From the NCBI GenBank assembly GCA_020465985.1, contig JAANYP010007199.1, forward strand, positions 124,001 to 188,000: DNA of 64,000 nucleotides, given 5' to 3'. This stretch comes from Centrapalus pauciflorus (lineage: Eukaryota > Streptophyta > Magnoliopsida > Asterales > Asteraceae). Below are positions 49,111 through 62,940 of this stretch, piece after piece. Both the position numbers and the translations under genes were made by a program. Every line of letters starts with the position of its first letter. Position 1 is the first letter of the stretch. Below the pieces are notes generated by a model, which was not told the DNA's origin, made no database searches, and saw only the letters and a program-made list of their open reading frames with translations.

Positions 49111-49688
49111 TATGCAAGTTCGAATAATTTAATTTAAATTCGTTTGAAAATTAAATTCGAACAGAATCAACTTCGAACTCAACAAGTTCGAATGAGTGTA
49201 AGTTCGAGAAAACCCTAGAAATTCTGAAAAATTCGAACCTCTGGCAAGTTCGAAGAGAACCTAAATTTCTGACAAGTTCGAACCTCAGGTAAGTTCGAAG
49301 AAACCCTAATTGTCTGACAACTTTGAATCTGACAAGTTCGAATTCTGACAACTTTGAATTTCCAGTTAAATTTGAATGAAGCTCTAAAACAACTTTGAGA
49401 GGAGCGTATTCTGACATGTTCAAATGAATCCTAATACCCCCTTAAGTTCGAGCGCCGCAAGTTCGAGAAACGGCCAAAAATTTGATTTTTCAAGATTTCA
49501 GATTAAACCAATGTTTTTAAGATCAAAAACACTGATTTCTACTGAAAAATTGAACTAATGGGAATTTTTCTTCGTTACGTTGCTTGTAGAACTCAGAAAA
49601 ACTATGAAAACGTGATTTTTCCGGTAAGAACGTCAAGAAATCAAGAATGTTTGTATGAACACGAAGAACACAATGAACACTCTTTTAG
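49111..49688 (-). other. Outer copia untranslated leader
   Basis: No gene. It is rich in AAGTTCGAA words (49120-49450) and homologous to 40560-41110 next to the primer site. Confidence 0.75.
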
Positions 49689-49700
49689 GCTCTGATACCA
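49689..49700 (-). promoter_or_regulatory. Primer-binding site (tRNA-iMet) of the outer copia
   Basis: TGGTATCAGAGC on the minus strand, two bases from the LTR end. Confidence 0.95.
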
Positions 49701-49702
49701 CT

Positions 49703-50329
49703 TGTAAGGCCATCCTGCCTACGGATCTAACCTTAACGCGACACCTTCCAACGAGTGTGGAATCCTCGTTAGGGGTTTAACGGATCGATCACACACACGG
49801 AAACCCGGAGACGAACACAATGATAGTCGTTTACGACGAACGACCCGACACGTGTATTTCTCCGAAACGACTTTCTGAAATCTCTCAAGTTCGTACGTGC
49901 ACTATACGAGCTCTAGGTACTAATCTCTGCCAAAGTCCATAATTCTAACTGATTAACTATTAATTATAGGGGTTAAATTCGAACTTAGCTCAGACAAGTT
50001 CGTATAGGCCCAAGCCCACGAACTTGTCCACTACATGTTCGAACTTAGCTCCACTAAGTTCAAACCATAGCCTTTGAACTTATTCTTGAACTTGTCTTTG
50101 AACTTGTTCTTGAACTTATGTTTGAACTTATCTTTGAACTTATGTTTGAACTTATCTTTGAACTTATGTTTGAACTTATCTTTGAACTTAAGTTAACATC
50201 AATAACAAACAAGATTAAACATATATAACCAAGATCAAACATATATATTAACTTGTAACTACAAAGCCTGAACTATTACAAAAGACTATCTATACTTAGA
50301 CTGCTATCGTCACACAGGGTGCACTAACA
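49703..50329 (-). repeat. Outer copia right LTR (5' LTR), 627 bp
   Basis: TGTAAGGCC...GCACTAACA. Positions 49731-49750 show the uninterrupted sequence that the long-LTR element hit in the partner LTR. A 10-unit TTTGAACTTATC array lies at about 50071-50191. Confidence 0.94.
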
Positions 50330-50334
50330 ATATC

Positions 50335-52937
<2,603 letters not shown>

Positions 52938-54376
52938 AGTTCTGCCCATTCATTTGTAACCCTAAAAAATTGTGACTCCTCTTTTCCTTGCTCTCTCACT
53001 TTCTCAAGACTTCAAAACCCTAAAACCCTAGTGTCGCCGCACCACCACTCCGTCGCCTCCATTGCCCTCACGGACTACCACCACCACTCGGCCTCTCCAC
53101 GACAACACTCACCAAGAAATGAAGGTTCTTTGTAAATGTGTTTTTTTTTAAGTTTTTTGTATATGATTCACAAGAATTGAATGTTTTTTTTGTTTAAAAT
53201 GTGTTTTTGGTATATTTTATATCAGTTGCATACCAAGTGTTTGATAAAATGTCTAAATAAAATCTTCTTTTTTTTTTGTTTCAATTCGTCTGCGATACTC
53301 TACGTAGAATATATGATTCTTGACATTTTACGAGATACTATACATAGAATACTTGACATTCCACATAGATTACGTTCATTTGTTCGTTGGATGTTCTGGT
53401 TCTTAATGGTTGTGTCTTTAATAATGGTTCAGTGTCTTTATGTATTCTATCTAGATTTGGTTTGTATTTTATAGATATATGATACTTTATATAGAATCAA
53501 TAGTATTCTATACAGAATTGATTGTAGCTAGTTTATATCTATGTAGAATATTGTTATTGTTGTACTAATAATTTGTTATTGTTGTATCTATATACAATAC
53601 ATAATATTCTATACAGAATTGATTGTAGCTAGTTTGTATCTCATGTAGAATATTGTTATTGTCGTACTAGTAAATTGTTATCCTTGTATCTATATTGAAT
53701 ACATGATATTTTAGATAGATTACATGATAAGCTACATAAAATATGTTCACCGGTTAATTTGTTTAAAATGTGTTTTTAATGTATTTCTACATGGAATACA
53801 AGATACTCTAAATTGAATACACGATAATATACATAGAATACATTTACCAGTTTATTTGTTGTTGTTGTATCTATATATCTTACATATCATTCTATGTAAA
53901 ATATTATTATTGTTGTAAAAGTAAATTTATTTGTGTATAAAACATATAAAATGTGTAGGAAACATAACAATTTACATAGATTATGAATAGTAATGTAAAT
54001 CTACATAGAAAAAATATATACAATTATATAACATTCTATATAGATACATAATATTTCTATACAGAATATGTTAAATTAGTTTTCTATGTGGAAAAAGATA
54101 TTTTTTTTTATAAACAACGTTTTTTTACTATAAAAGTCAACTCTAATGAAAAAAAGAGAAAATGAAAATGACAAAAAAAAATGATGAGAGAAAGAGAAAA
54201 GAACAAAAAAAAAAATTTCTTCCAAATATATCATTTGCACTCATTTTCAAGATTCCACACTATCAAAATTCTAAATAATTACAAAAATGTCATTTGACAA
54301 TTTTAAGTCATAGATCTTCTAGATCTAATGGCCACAAATGATACAACAATAACAATATTTTACATACAATGATATG

Positions 54377-54379
<3 letters not shown>
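52938..54379. other. AT-rich region right of the nest, no supported gene
   Basis: 52960-53130 looks like a plant 5' leader/first-exon fragment: CT-rich, 'AAAACCCTAAAACCCTAG', CCACCAC-rich. No protein is recognisable. 53280-54090 is filled with degenerate TCTAYRYAGAATA words. 54100-54240 is A-rich. Short open frames have no domain. Confidence 0.5.

Positions 54380-54438
<59 letters not shown>
54380..54438. repeat. (TA)n microsatellite
   Basis: TA tract at the left border of the second (TA)n-bordered element. Confidence 0.95.
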
Positions 54439-54441
<3 letters not shown>

Positions 54442-54880
54442 GGTTCGTGTGAGTACCTAAAAAGTGCAGAGTACCGTGACTACCTATGAACACGCGGGTT
54501 TCGGATGTGAACATGTTTCGAAAAAAACGTTTTGTTTATTTTTATTCTTTTAAATTCAGTTAGATACAAATAATATAAGACTCTTTGTAAAAAATTACAT
54601 ATATTCACACTTTCTAGTATCTTAAAAGTTATGTGAACGTGAAAACTTTTTATGTGAACAAGCTTAGTGTGAACATATGTTCACAACATTGCTGTTCATG
54701 TGAACATGCATGTTTCACATAGTTTTAGTGTGTTTATGTATGATTTTTTTACAAGTACTCTTGTATTATTATTATTTTAACATGATTATGAAAAATAATT
54801 TTCATTAAAAATGGTTTTAAGCGAGGAATCACTGGTATTCCACAAAACTAATGGTACTCACTTGAACCCAAATCTCCCTC
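54439..54880. mobile_element. (TA)n-bordered short element, copy 2
   Basis: About 440 bp from AATATGGTTCGTGTGAGTACC to ACTCACTTGAACCCAAATCT, bracketed by (TA)n. The ends are imperfect inverted repeats (GGTTC...TGAGTACC on both, facing inward). It is similar over its whole length to 55082-55511. The inside is rich in GTGAACATG words and encodes no protein. Confidence 0.65.
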
Positions 54881-55983
<1,103 letters not shown>

Positions 55984-55985
55984 AG

Positions 55986-55997
55986 TGGTATCAGAGC
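55986..55997 (+). promoter_or_regulatory. Primer-binding site (tRNA-iMet), plus-strand copia
   Basis: TGGTATCAGAGC, two bases after the LTR end. Confidence 0.95.
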
Positions 55998-56060
55998 CAC
56001 AGGTCTTTCTTTGTTTTCAAAGTCAGAAGCTTTCTTTTAAAATTTTCTTAATTTTCTGCA

Positions 56061-58377
56061 ATGGAATTTGATAATAGCAGTAGTGGATCTGGGCAAGGAC
56101 TCAAAGTGCCTATGCTCAAACCCACTGAGTTTGAGATGTGGAAACTCAAGATTCAACAGCACATTCAATTTATTGATTATGCCATATGGGAAGCTGTTGA
56201 ATTTCCTCCTGTCGTTGATCCTGAACTTGATGCTGAGGGCAAACCCATAAAAACTCCTCCAAAAACTGAACTTGAAAGAAAGGCTAGAATGAATGAAGTA
56301 AAAGCTCTTACACAGATAGCAATTTCTAATGCTTATCAACACCAGTTTAACAAGTTTTACACTGCTCATTCTCTTTGGATTGCTTTAGAGAAAAGATTTG
56401 CTGGCAATGCTAGCACCAAAAGAAATCAAAAGGATCTCTTGAAACAGCAGTATGAGAACTTTTCTGGTGGCAAGAATGAAAACCTTACTCAAATCTTTGA
56501 CAGGTTTAACAAACTGATAGGTTAATTGGAGAGTGCCAAAGCCTGCTTGGATCAAGATGAAGTAAACAGAAAATTTCTTAGATCTCTTGGTGAAGAGTGG
56601 ACAGTCTATGCTGCCCAATGGAGAACCAAAGACACTCTTGATGAAATAGAGTTGGATGATCTCTACAATAGTCTGAGAGTGTTTGAAACTGAGATTGAAA
56701 CTAAAAAGAAATCCTTTTCTTATAATAATAACACTGCTCTATAGTCATCAGCATTATCTGATAAATCTAACTGTTGTGATTCCTTTTCAGGGGCTGATGG
56801 TAACTCTACTGAAGCTCATTATGAAGCTTTTCTTGCTAATGATGGACTGTTTGCTCTAAATGTTGAAAATTTAGAACAGATCCATCCAGATGATCTAGAA
56901 GAGATGGACTTGAAATGGCAGCATGCAATGTTGACTATGAGGGCTAAAAGGTTTCTGAAAAGAACTGGCAGATACAACTTTCAAGCCAGACCAGAAGGGA
57001 AACCAGCATTTGATAAATCCAAAGTACAATGCTTTAAATGTCACAAGCTTGGCCACTTTGCCAGAGAATGCAGATCCCAAGGTCAACAGCCACCAAGACC
57101 CCAGAAACCAACTCAAGTTTCATCATCACAAGCACTTGTCTCTCAAGAAGACAATGTGTTTGACTGGAGTGATCAGACAGAGGAAGAGTTTCAAAATCAA
57201 GCTCTCATGGCAGAAACATCTACTGTCACCTCCACTGAACTACCATCTGAGGTAAATGCTAAACTCTGCTCTCAAACATGCAAAAATATGGTTAAAAAGT
57301 ACAGAGATAATAATGAGAGCATGTGCAAAACTCTAGCTAACATGGAAGAAAGGAGATACGAGTATATGCAGGCCATAGAAGATCTTGAAAAACAGATCAA
57401 TGACTATAAGGATAATGAGATTTAAATGGGACATGATAGAACATATCATGAGTGGGAGAAAAAGGAGCTGAATAAGAAAATAGAGTCCCTAAATAAGAAA
57501 TTAGATGAGGCTGAACAGAAGGTGTTAGAAGCTAATAAGAAACTAGAATCTGTCAATTTAGATCTAGGAAACTTCAAATTGGCAAATCAAAAGCCGGAAC
57601 ACCTAATGGAAGTTCAATTTAAAGATAGGGTAAAATCTCAGCTGAATCCCAAAGAAGGTATAGGATACAGAGCCACTCCACCCCCCATACAACAACAAAT
57701 ACATTCATCCAATGAGTGAAGTTGCTGACAGACTTGTTAATGAACCATTAGATGAGTCCATGACATCTGTAGATCCTATCCTTGAAAACAGTCCTGAATC
57801 AAAAGGAGAACAGATTCTAAATGAAGACTGTGAGTGCAAAGCAGTTGAGAGAGAACACAAAACAATGAGTGCACCTATAGCAGCCCCAAACCCCAGTAAG
57901 AAAGGAAAAGAGAAGATGAGTGTATGCCATGCTGCTCCACATGTTTCTGTACCTTCTAACTGTAACACTGCATCTTCCTCAAAGGGTAATAAAAGGGGTA
58001 AAACTGTTCCTATCTGCACTTGCCAAAAGCATGGTGTCCAAAAGTTTCCTAAGCAATAGCAGGTAAGGGGAAATCAAAGGAACATGAACCAGTTATGGTC
58101 CAATAAAACTGGTTCTCCAATCCAAATAGTCAAAAGATGTTTCCATTGTGGAAGGAAAAACCATTTGGCCAGCCATTGCTTGTACAAACCATCTGTTGCA
58201 AAACAGACTGTGGTTCAGAAACATGCATTTGTTAAAAACAAAAAAAATCTTAAGGTCAAACCACCTGTTGCACCAGTTCCAAAGAAAACAGTTGATCACA
58301 AATTCTTAAAAGTCAATAAAAAACAGTCCACACACAAAAAAAAAGTTTTGGCAAAACCCAAATCCGTTTTTAAATAG
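56061..58377 (+). pseudogene. gag: Plus-strand copia gag, large form with two zinc knuckles
   Basis: ATG 56061 (MEFDNSSSGSGQGLKVPM). The capsid domain includes WKLKIQQHIQFIDYAIWEAV, LWIALEKRFAGNASTKRNQ and LLKQQYENFSGGKNENLTQI. After QIHPDDLEEMDLKWQHAMLT comes knuckle 1, CFKCHKLGHFAREC (about 57031-57072), then a long Lys/Glu/Asn-rich coiled-coil-like stretch (57290-57650) and knuckle 2, CFHCGRKNHLASHC (about 58138-58180), with a Lys-rich tail. Breaks: TAA 56523, TAG 56742, TAA 57423, a frameshift at about 57690-57715, TAG 58057, TAG 58375. Several fit CAG or CAA changed to a stop. The DLEEMDLKWQ motif is one I associate with Asteraceae copia elements. Confidence 0.9.
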
Positions 58378-58660
58378 ATATGGTGTGTTAAAGGCAAAAA
58401 ACCAGATCAAACTGTTGATACAAATGTTGAAACTGCTAGGCCTAAAGTTGGAACTGGCAGTGCAAATTCTGAAGCTGTTAGCACTAAACACTTAGTTCAA
58501 ACTGCTTGGCTTCAAACTGGGACTGGTAGTGGATCATCTGAGACTGTTAAAGCAAAAGTTGGAAAGAACACCTAGATTCCTCATGTCATAATTACATATT
58601 CTTCACAGAATCCACCAGTGGATCTCACTAAGTATAAAAAGTCACAAACAGTGTTTAGTT

Positions 58661-60445
58661 ATGTCAATGCACAAGGACAACCCAAAACCAACTTGGTTTG
58701 GGTTTACTCCACTACTAACTAACCTTTTATTTGTGCAGGGCAACCACAGGTCACAACATAAAACAAGATGGGATTTGGACAGTGGATGCTCTAGGCACAT
58801 GACAGGCAATTCTGAATGCTTGTCAAATTTCAAAGGCTTTGAAGGAGGTTTTGTTGCATTTGGAGGGAATTCCAAGGGAGGTAAGGTCACAGGTAAAGGT
58901 ACTGTCAAAGCAGGCAATATGCTTTTCAATGATGTTTTATATGTTGAACAGCTGAAGTACAATTTATTAAGTGTGTCTCAAATCTGTGATAAACAAAACA
59001 TTGTTGTCTTCACAGATTCTGAGTGCATTGTTCTTTCAAAAGATTTTAAAATTCTTGAAAATCTGGTTTTACTTAGAACACCAAGAAAGGACAATGTCTA
59101 CTGTTTGGACACAGATCTTTTATCCAAATCAAGTACTTTAAGCTGTTTGATATCTAAAGCATCATCTAATGAGTCTGCTCTTTGGCACAGAAGGATGTGT
59201 CACATGAACTTCAAATCTATGAATGTTCTAGTCAAAAAGAATTTGGTAAGAGGTTTACCACAAAAGGAGTTCATCTGTGATGATCATTGTGTAGCATGCC
59301 TTAAAGGCAAGCAACACAAATCTTCTCATAAGGCCAAAAATGTAAATTCAATCTCATCTGTTCTTCATCTTATTCATATGGATCTCTTTGGTCCAACATC
59401 TGTTTTGAGTTTGAATAAAAGAGCTTACAGTTTAGTCATTCTTGATGATTTCACCATATTCACATAGGTATACTTTCTTAGGTCTAAAGATGAAACTGCT
59501 GAGCTAGTTAAATTATTTATTCTTAAGATAGAAAACCAATCCAACTTAAAAGTTAACGTGATCAGGTCAGACAATGGAACTGAGTTTAAAAACCATATCC
59601 TAAACAGTTATTGTGAGTCTAAAGGTATTGCTAGGCAATATAGTGCACCAAGAACACCACAACAAAATGGTGTAGCTGAAAGAAAGAAAAGAACTTTAAT
59701 TGAGGCTGCTAGAACCATGCTAGCTGATTCCAAACTGCCAATGACCTTTTGGGCAGAAGCAGTCAATACAACTTGTTATGTTCTAAATAGAGTACAGGTT
59801 GTTCAATCCCAAGGGAAAACTCCATATGAGTTATTCCATAATAGAGTCCCCTTAATATCCTTTCTAAAGTCTTTTGGCTGTTCATGCACCATTCTTCACA
59901 CTAAGACTCACTTAGGGAAGTTTAAAAGTAAGGCTGAAGAAGGTTTCTTTGTAGGATACTCCATTCAAAGCAAAGCCTATAGGGTATATAATAGTGTGTC
60001 TAAAACCATTGAAGAAAGTGCCAATGTTGAATTTAATGAAAACACTGCAAATATCAAAGGCACTGGTCCTGATTGGTTGTTTGATTTATACTCACTATCT
60101 AATTCTCTGAGCTTTGTTGAGTATACTGCAGAAACTGATGAAAACAGGGTTGAAGCTGCCAACACAAATTCTCATGCTGGTAGCACAAATGTTCAAGCTG
60201 TTGGCACAAAGTTTCAGACTGTTGAAGATTCTGGTCAATGGAATGAGTATACTGTTATACCACTTCTATCTTGTGACCCACCAGGTGTACTGGATGCTCA
60301 ACATGATTCAAATCCAAACCATAAAGTGCCAATCCCAAGTCCTGAGGGAAAGCTCCATCACAAAGGGAAACAGTCCCAGATTCCAGTCAAGCTATTCCTG
60401 AAGCTGAACCATCAAGTGGTCCTGATGGAGGTGATACAAATCTAG
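58661..60445 (+). pseudogene. Plus-strand copia protease and integrase
   Basis: 58661-59467: retropepsin motif WDLDSGCSRHMTGNSE (about 58770), VEQLKYNLLSVSQICDKQ, GAG-pre-integrase LWHRRMCHMNFKSMNVLV, zinc-finger cysteines (CVACLKGKQHKSSH), and the first catalytic Asp in LIHMDLFGPTS. TAG 59465-59467 follows DDFTIFT, where relatives have Trp (TGG to TAG). The core resumes with VIRSDNGTEFK and PQQNGVAERKKRTLIEAART, so all three acidic residues remain. The C-terminal part is KTPYELFHNRVP and KAEEGFFVGYSIQSKAYRVY. A frameshift around 60350-60440 disconnects RT. Confidence 0.93.
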
Positions 60446-60513
60446 GAACCTCTTTTCAAACAGACAAAGAGCCAACACTCAGAGTTCACAAGTATCATCC
60501 TCTCAGTCAGATA

Positions 60514-62164
60514 ATGGGTGATCCCCGCACTCCTGTGCAGACAAGGACAATGGTTCACAAAGAATCTACTGATGCTAAATCAGCAGTTCCAGAATTTAGT
60601 CTAGCTGCCTTTGAACATGTCTGTTTCATGTCACAGTTAGAACCTAAAAAGGCATCAGAGGCTTTGAAAGATCCATCTTGGATTGAAGCAATGCAGGAAG
60701 AACTACTACAATTCAAGATTCAGAATGTATGGACTCTAGTTGATCTTCCTAAAGGGAAGAGAGCAATTGGTACAAGATGGGTGTTCAGAAACAAGAAGGA
60801 TGAGAGAGGGATAGTCATCAAGAACAAAGCAAGATTGGTAGCACAGGGATACACTCAAGAAGAAGGAATAGATTATGATGATGTCTTTGCTCCAGTGGCA
60901 AGAATTGAAGCCATCAGACTGTTCCTATCCTAGGCAAGCTTCAAAGGGTTTAAAGTGTATCAAATGGATGTGAAGTCTGCTTTCCTGTAAGGCATAATTG
61001 AAGAAGAGGTCTATGTATGTCAACCTCCAGGATTTGAGGACTACAAGTATCCAGACAGAGTCTACAATTTAGACAAAGCCCTCTATGGACTCCACCAAGC
61101 CCCTAGAGCATGGTATGACACTCTGTCCTCATACCTTCTACAAAATGGATTCAAGAGAGGTACTCTGGACAAACACTGTTCACAAAGTCCATCAAATCTG
61201 AGATTCTACTTGTTCAGATTTATGTTGGTGATATTATCTTTGGTTCTCAAATGACAGTCTGTGCAAAGAGTTTGAGGCATTGATGCATAAAAAGTTTCAA
61301 ATGAGTTCAATGGGGGCACTCACCTTCTTTCTACGATTGCAGGTCAAGCAGAAGCCTACTGGACTTTTTATAAGTCAATCAAAGTATGTTAAAGACATAC
61401 TGGAAATGTTTGGTTACGAAGATACCAAAGTTGCTAGTACTCCAATGGACACTCACAAGCAGCTTGATGCAGACAAAGATGGAGTAGATGTCGACATTCA
61501 TCTATACAGATCCTTGATAGGTTCACTTATGTACCTAACATCTTCTAGACCTGATATAATGTTTGTTGTTTATGTTTGTGCTAGGTTTCAAAGTGCTCCA
61601 AAGGACTGACACCTGTTTGCTGTTAAGAGAATCTTTAGATATCTCAAAGGCCAACCACATTTGGGCCTCTGGTATCCTAAAGACTCTCCTCTTGAACTAA
61701 CAACCTATTCTAACAGTGATTATAGAGGATGCAACATTGACAGAAAGTCCACAACTGTTGGATGTCAGTATCTAGGAGCAAGATTAGTCTCTTGGCAGTG
61801 CAAAAAGCAAACAACTGTCTCCACCTCATCCACAGAAGCAGAATATGTAGCAGCTGCAAGCTGCTGTTCCCAATTGACGTGGATTCAGAATCAACTGAGA
61901 GACTATGGTATGAATTTCCTATCCACTCCTATTTACATTGACAACTCAAGTGCAATTAGCATTGTACAAAATCCAGTGAAATTTCCCAAAACCAAGCATA
62001 TAGACATCAGATTTCATTTTATAAGGGATTGTAATGAGAAGAAATTAATCCAAGTTACCAAAATTCATACTGATGATCAGTTAGCTGATCTATTTACAAA
62101 ACCATTTGATGTAGGAAGATTCACCTTCCTAGTATCAAATATTGGCATGGTTAATAAGGATTAA
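60514..62164 (+). pseudogene. Plus-strand copia reverse transcriptase and RNase H
   Basis: 60514-60933: WIEAMQEELLQFKIQNVWTL, GTRWVFRNKKDERG, IDYDDVFAPVARIEAIRLF, then TAG 60931. Degenerate RT continues (VYQMDVKSAFL, stop near 60988, KALYGLHQAPRAWYD). The active site reads IYVGDIIFGSQ, Gly for the first Asp of YVDD (codon 61227-61229), with frameshifts on both sides. 61280-61609: GALTFFLRLQV, GSLMYLTSSRPDIMFVV; stop 61607. 61661-62164 is RNase H (YSNSDYRGCNIDRKS, SSTEAEYVAAAS, DNSSAISIVQNP, HIDIRFHFIRDC), ending at a natural TAA. Confidence 0.93.
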
Positions 62165-62224
62165 TTTGTTTTTCAACATTCTCTCTTATTTTATGAAAAC
62201 TATGTTTACTTCATATGCTTGTTT

Positions 62225-62235
62225 AAGGGGGAGAC
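62225..62235 (+). promoter_or_regulatory. Purine tract after pol
   Basis: AAGGGGGAGAC, 60 bp after the pol stop. No LTR follows; instead a leader-like segment and the aORF follow. It may be an internal (second) purine tract, or it marks where an ancestral LTR once began. Confidence 0.5.
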
Positions 62236-62264
62236 ACTGTTTCAATCGAATATGCTTACTTTTC

Positions 62265-62300
62265 AACTAACAGCTTGAGTCTTTTCTCAAGCTGCTAGTT
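62265..62300 (+). terminator. Stable hairpin downstream of pol
   Basis: Arms AACTAACAGCTTGAG (62265-62279) and CTCAAGCTGCTAGTT (62286-62300) pair at 14 of 15 positions around a TCTTTT loop. Role unknown; 3'-end formation or a transcript boundary is possible. Confidence 0.35.
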
Positions 62301-62379
62301 CATTTTCTCGGACTGCTAGTTGTTTCACTTAATCTGTCAAAGTGTGCAGGGTAATTTGGTAATTTCTTAAGTGTGTGGG

Positions 62380-62534
62380 CGGGATTAGATATTTTCGAAA
62401 CCCCCAAACCTTTAAAGGTCATAGTTTCGTTCAATTGCAACTACCAGTTGCAAAATATCTTCCACGACCTTTCTTTTCTCTCTGAGCGATTCACACACAC
62501 TTCTCTGAAACCCTAAATCACCGATTCATCGTCA
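62380..62534 (+). promoter_or_regulatory. Leader-like segment before the aORF
   Basis: TTTAAAGG near 62413, then a CT-rich stretch and GAAACCCTAAATC (telo-box-like, about 62508-62520) directly before ATG 62535, as in plant mRNA 5' ends. This could be an internal promoter for the aORF; inference. Confidence 0.35.
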
Positions 62535-62940
62535 ATGGAGTTTGTCAAAGAACATAACTGTCTTCACTATTCTCTCAAACACTCTGACCTTCAACCATTC
62601 CACGATATGATGGACTTCCTTCGAAGTTCCCACATTCATCATGCTCTCACCATAAACCCCACAATCTACATATCTCATATAGAGCAATTTTGGAAACATG
62701 CCTCTGTCCAAACCACTAATGGAGTCACTTCTTTGACATCCAAGATCGATGGAATCACTGTCACCATCACTGAGGATCTCATACGCCAACACTTGCATCT
62801 TCAAGATGCCACAGGTATAACCGATCTATCTCTTGCTGCCTTACATGAAGGCCTTTTTGCTATAGGGTATAGGGGCCCTACTGATTCGTATACTTTCTTT
62901 AAAACTCATTTTGCCCCTAAGTGGAAATATCTTGTACATG
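62535..62940 (+). pseudogene. Plus-strand copia aORF, N-terminal fragment
   Basis: MEFVKEHNCLHYSLKHSD begins a domain matching the aORF N terminus of the minus-strand copias: FHDMMDFLRSSHIHHALTIN against FRQMVEFLAHSKVSYTLSHN, ISHIEQFWKHASVQ against LSYVRQFRDHLQV, and KWKYLVH against QWRYLAH. The reading ends at WKYLVH, where the sequence switches to another element's gag. Similar domains are common in Asteraceae copia-derived ORFs in my recollection. Function unknown. Confidence 0.72.

Noticed and set aside
53181..53474. 97-codon hydrophobic frame
   Set aside because: AT-rich sequence with no motif or plausible gene context.
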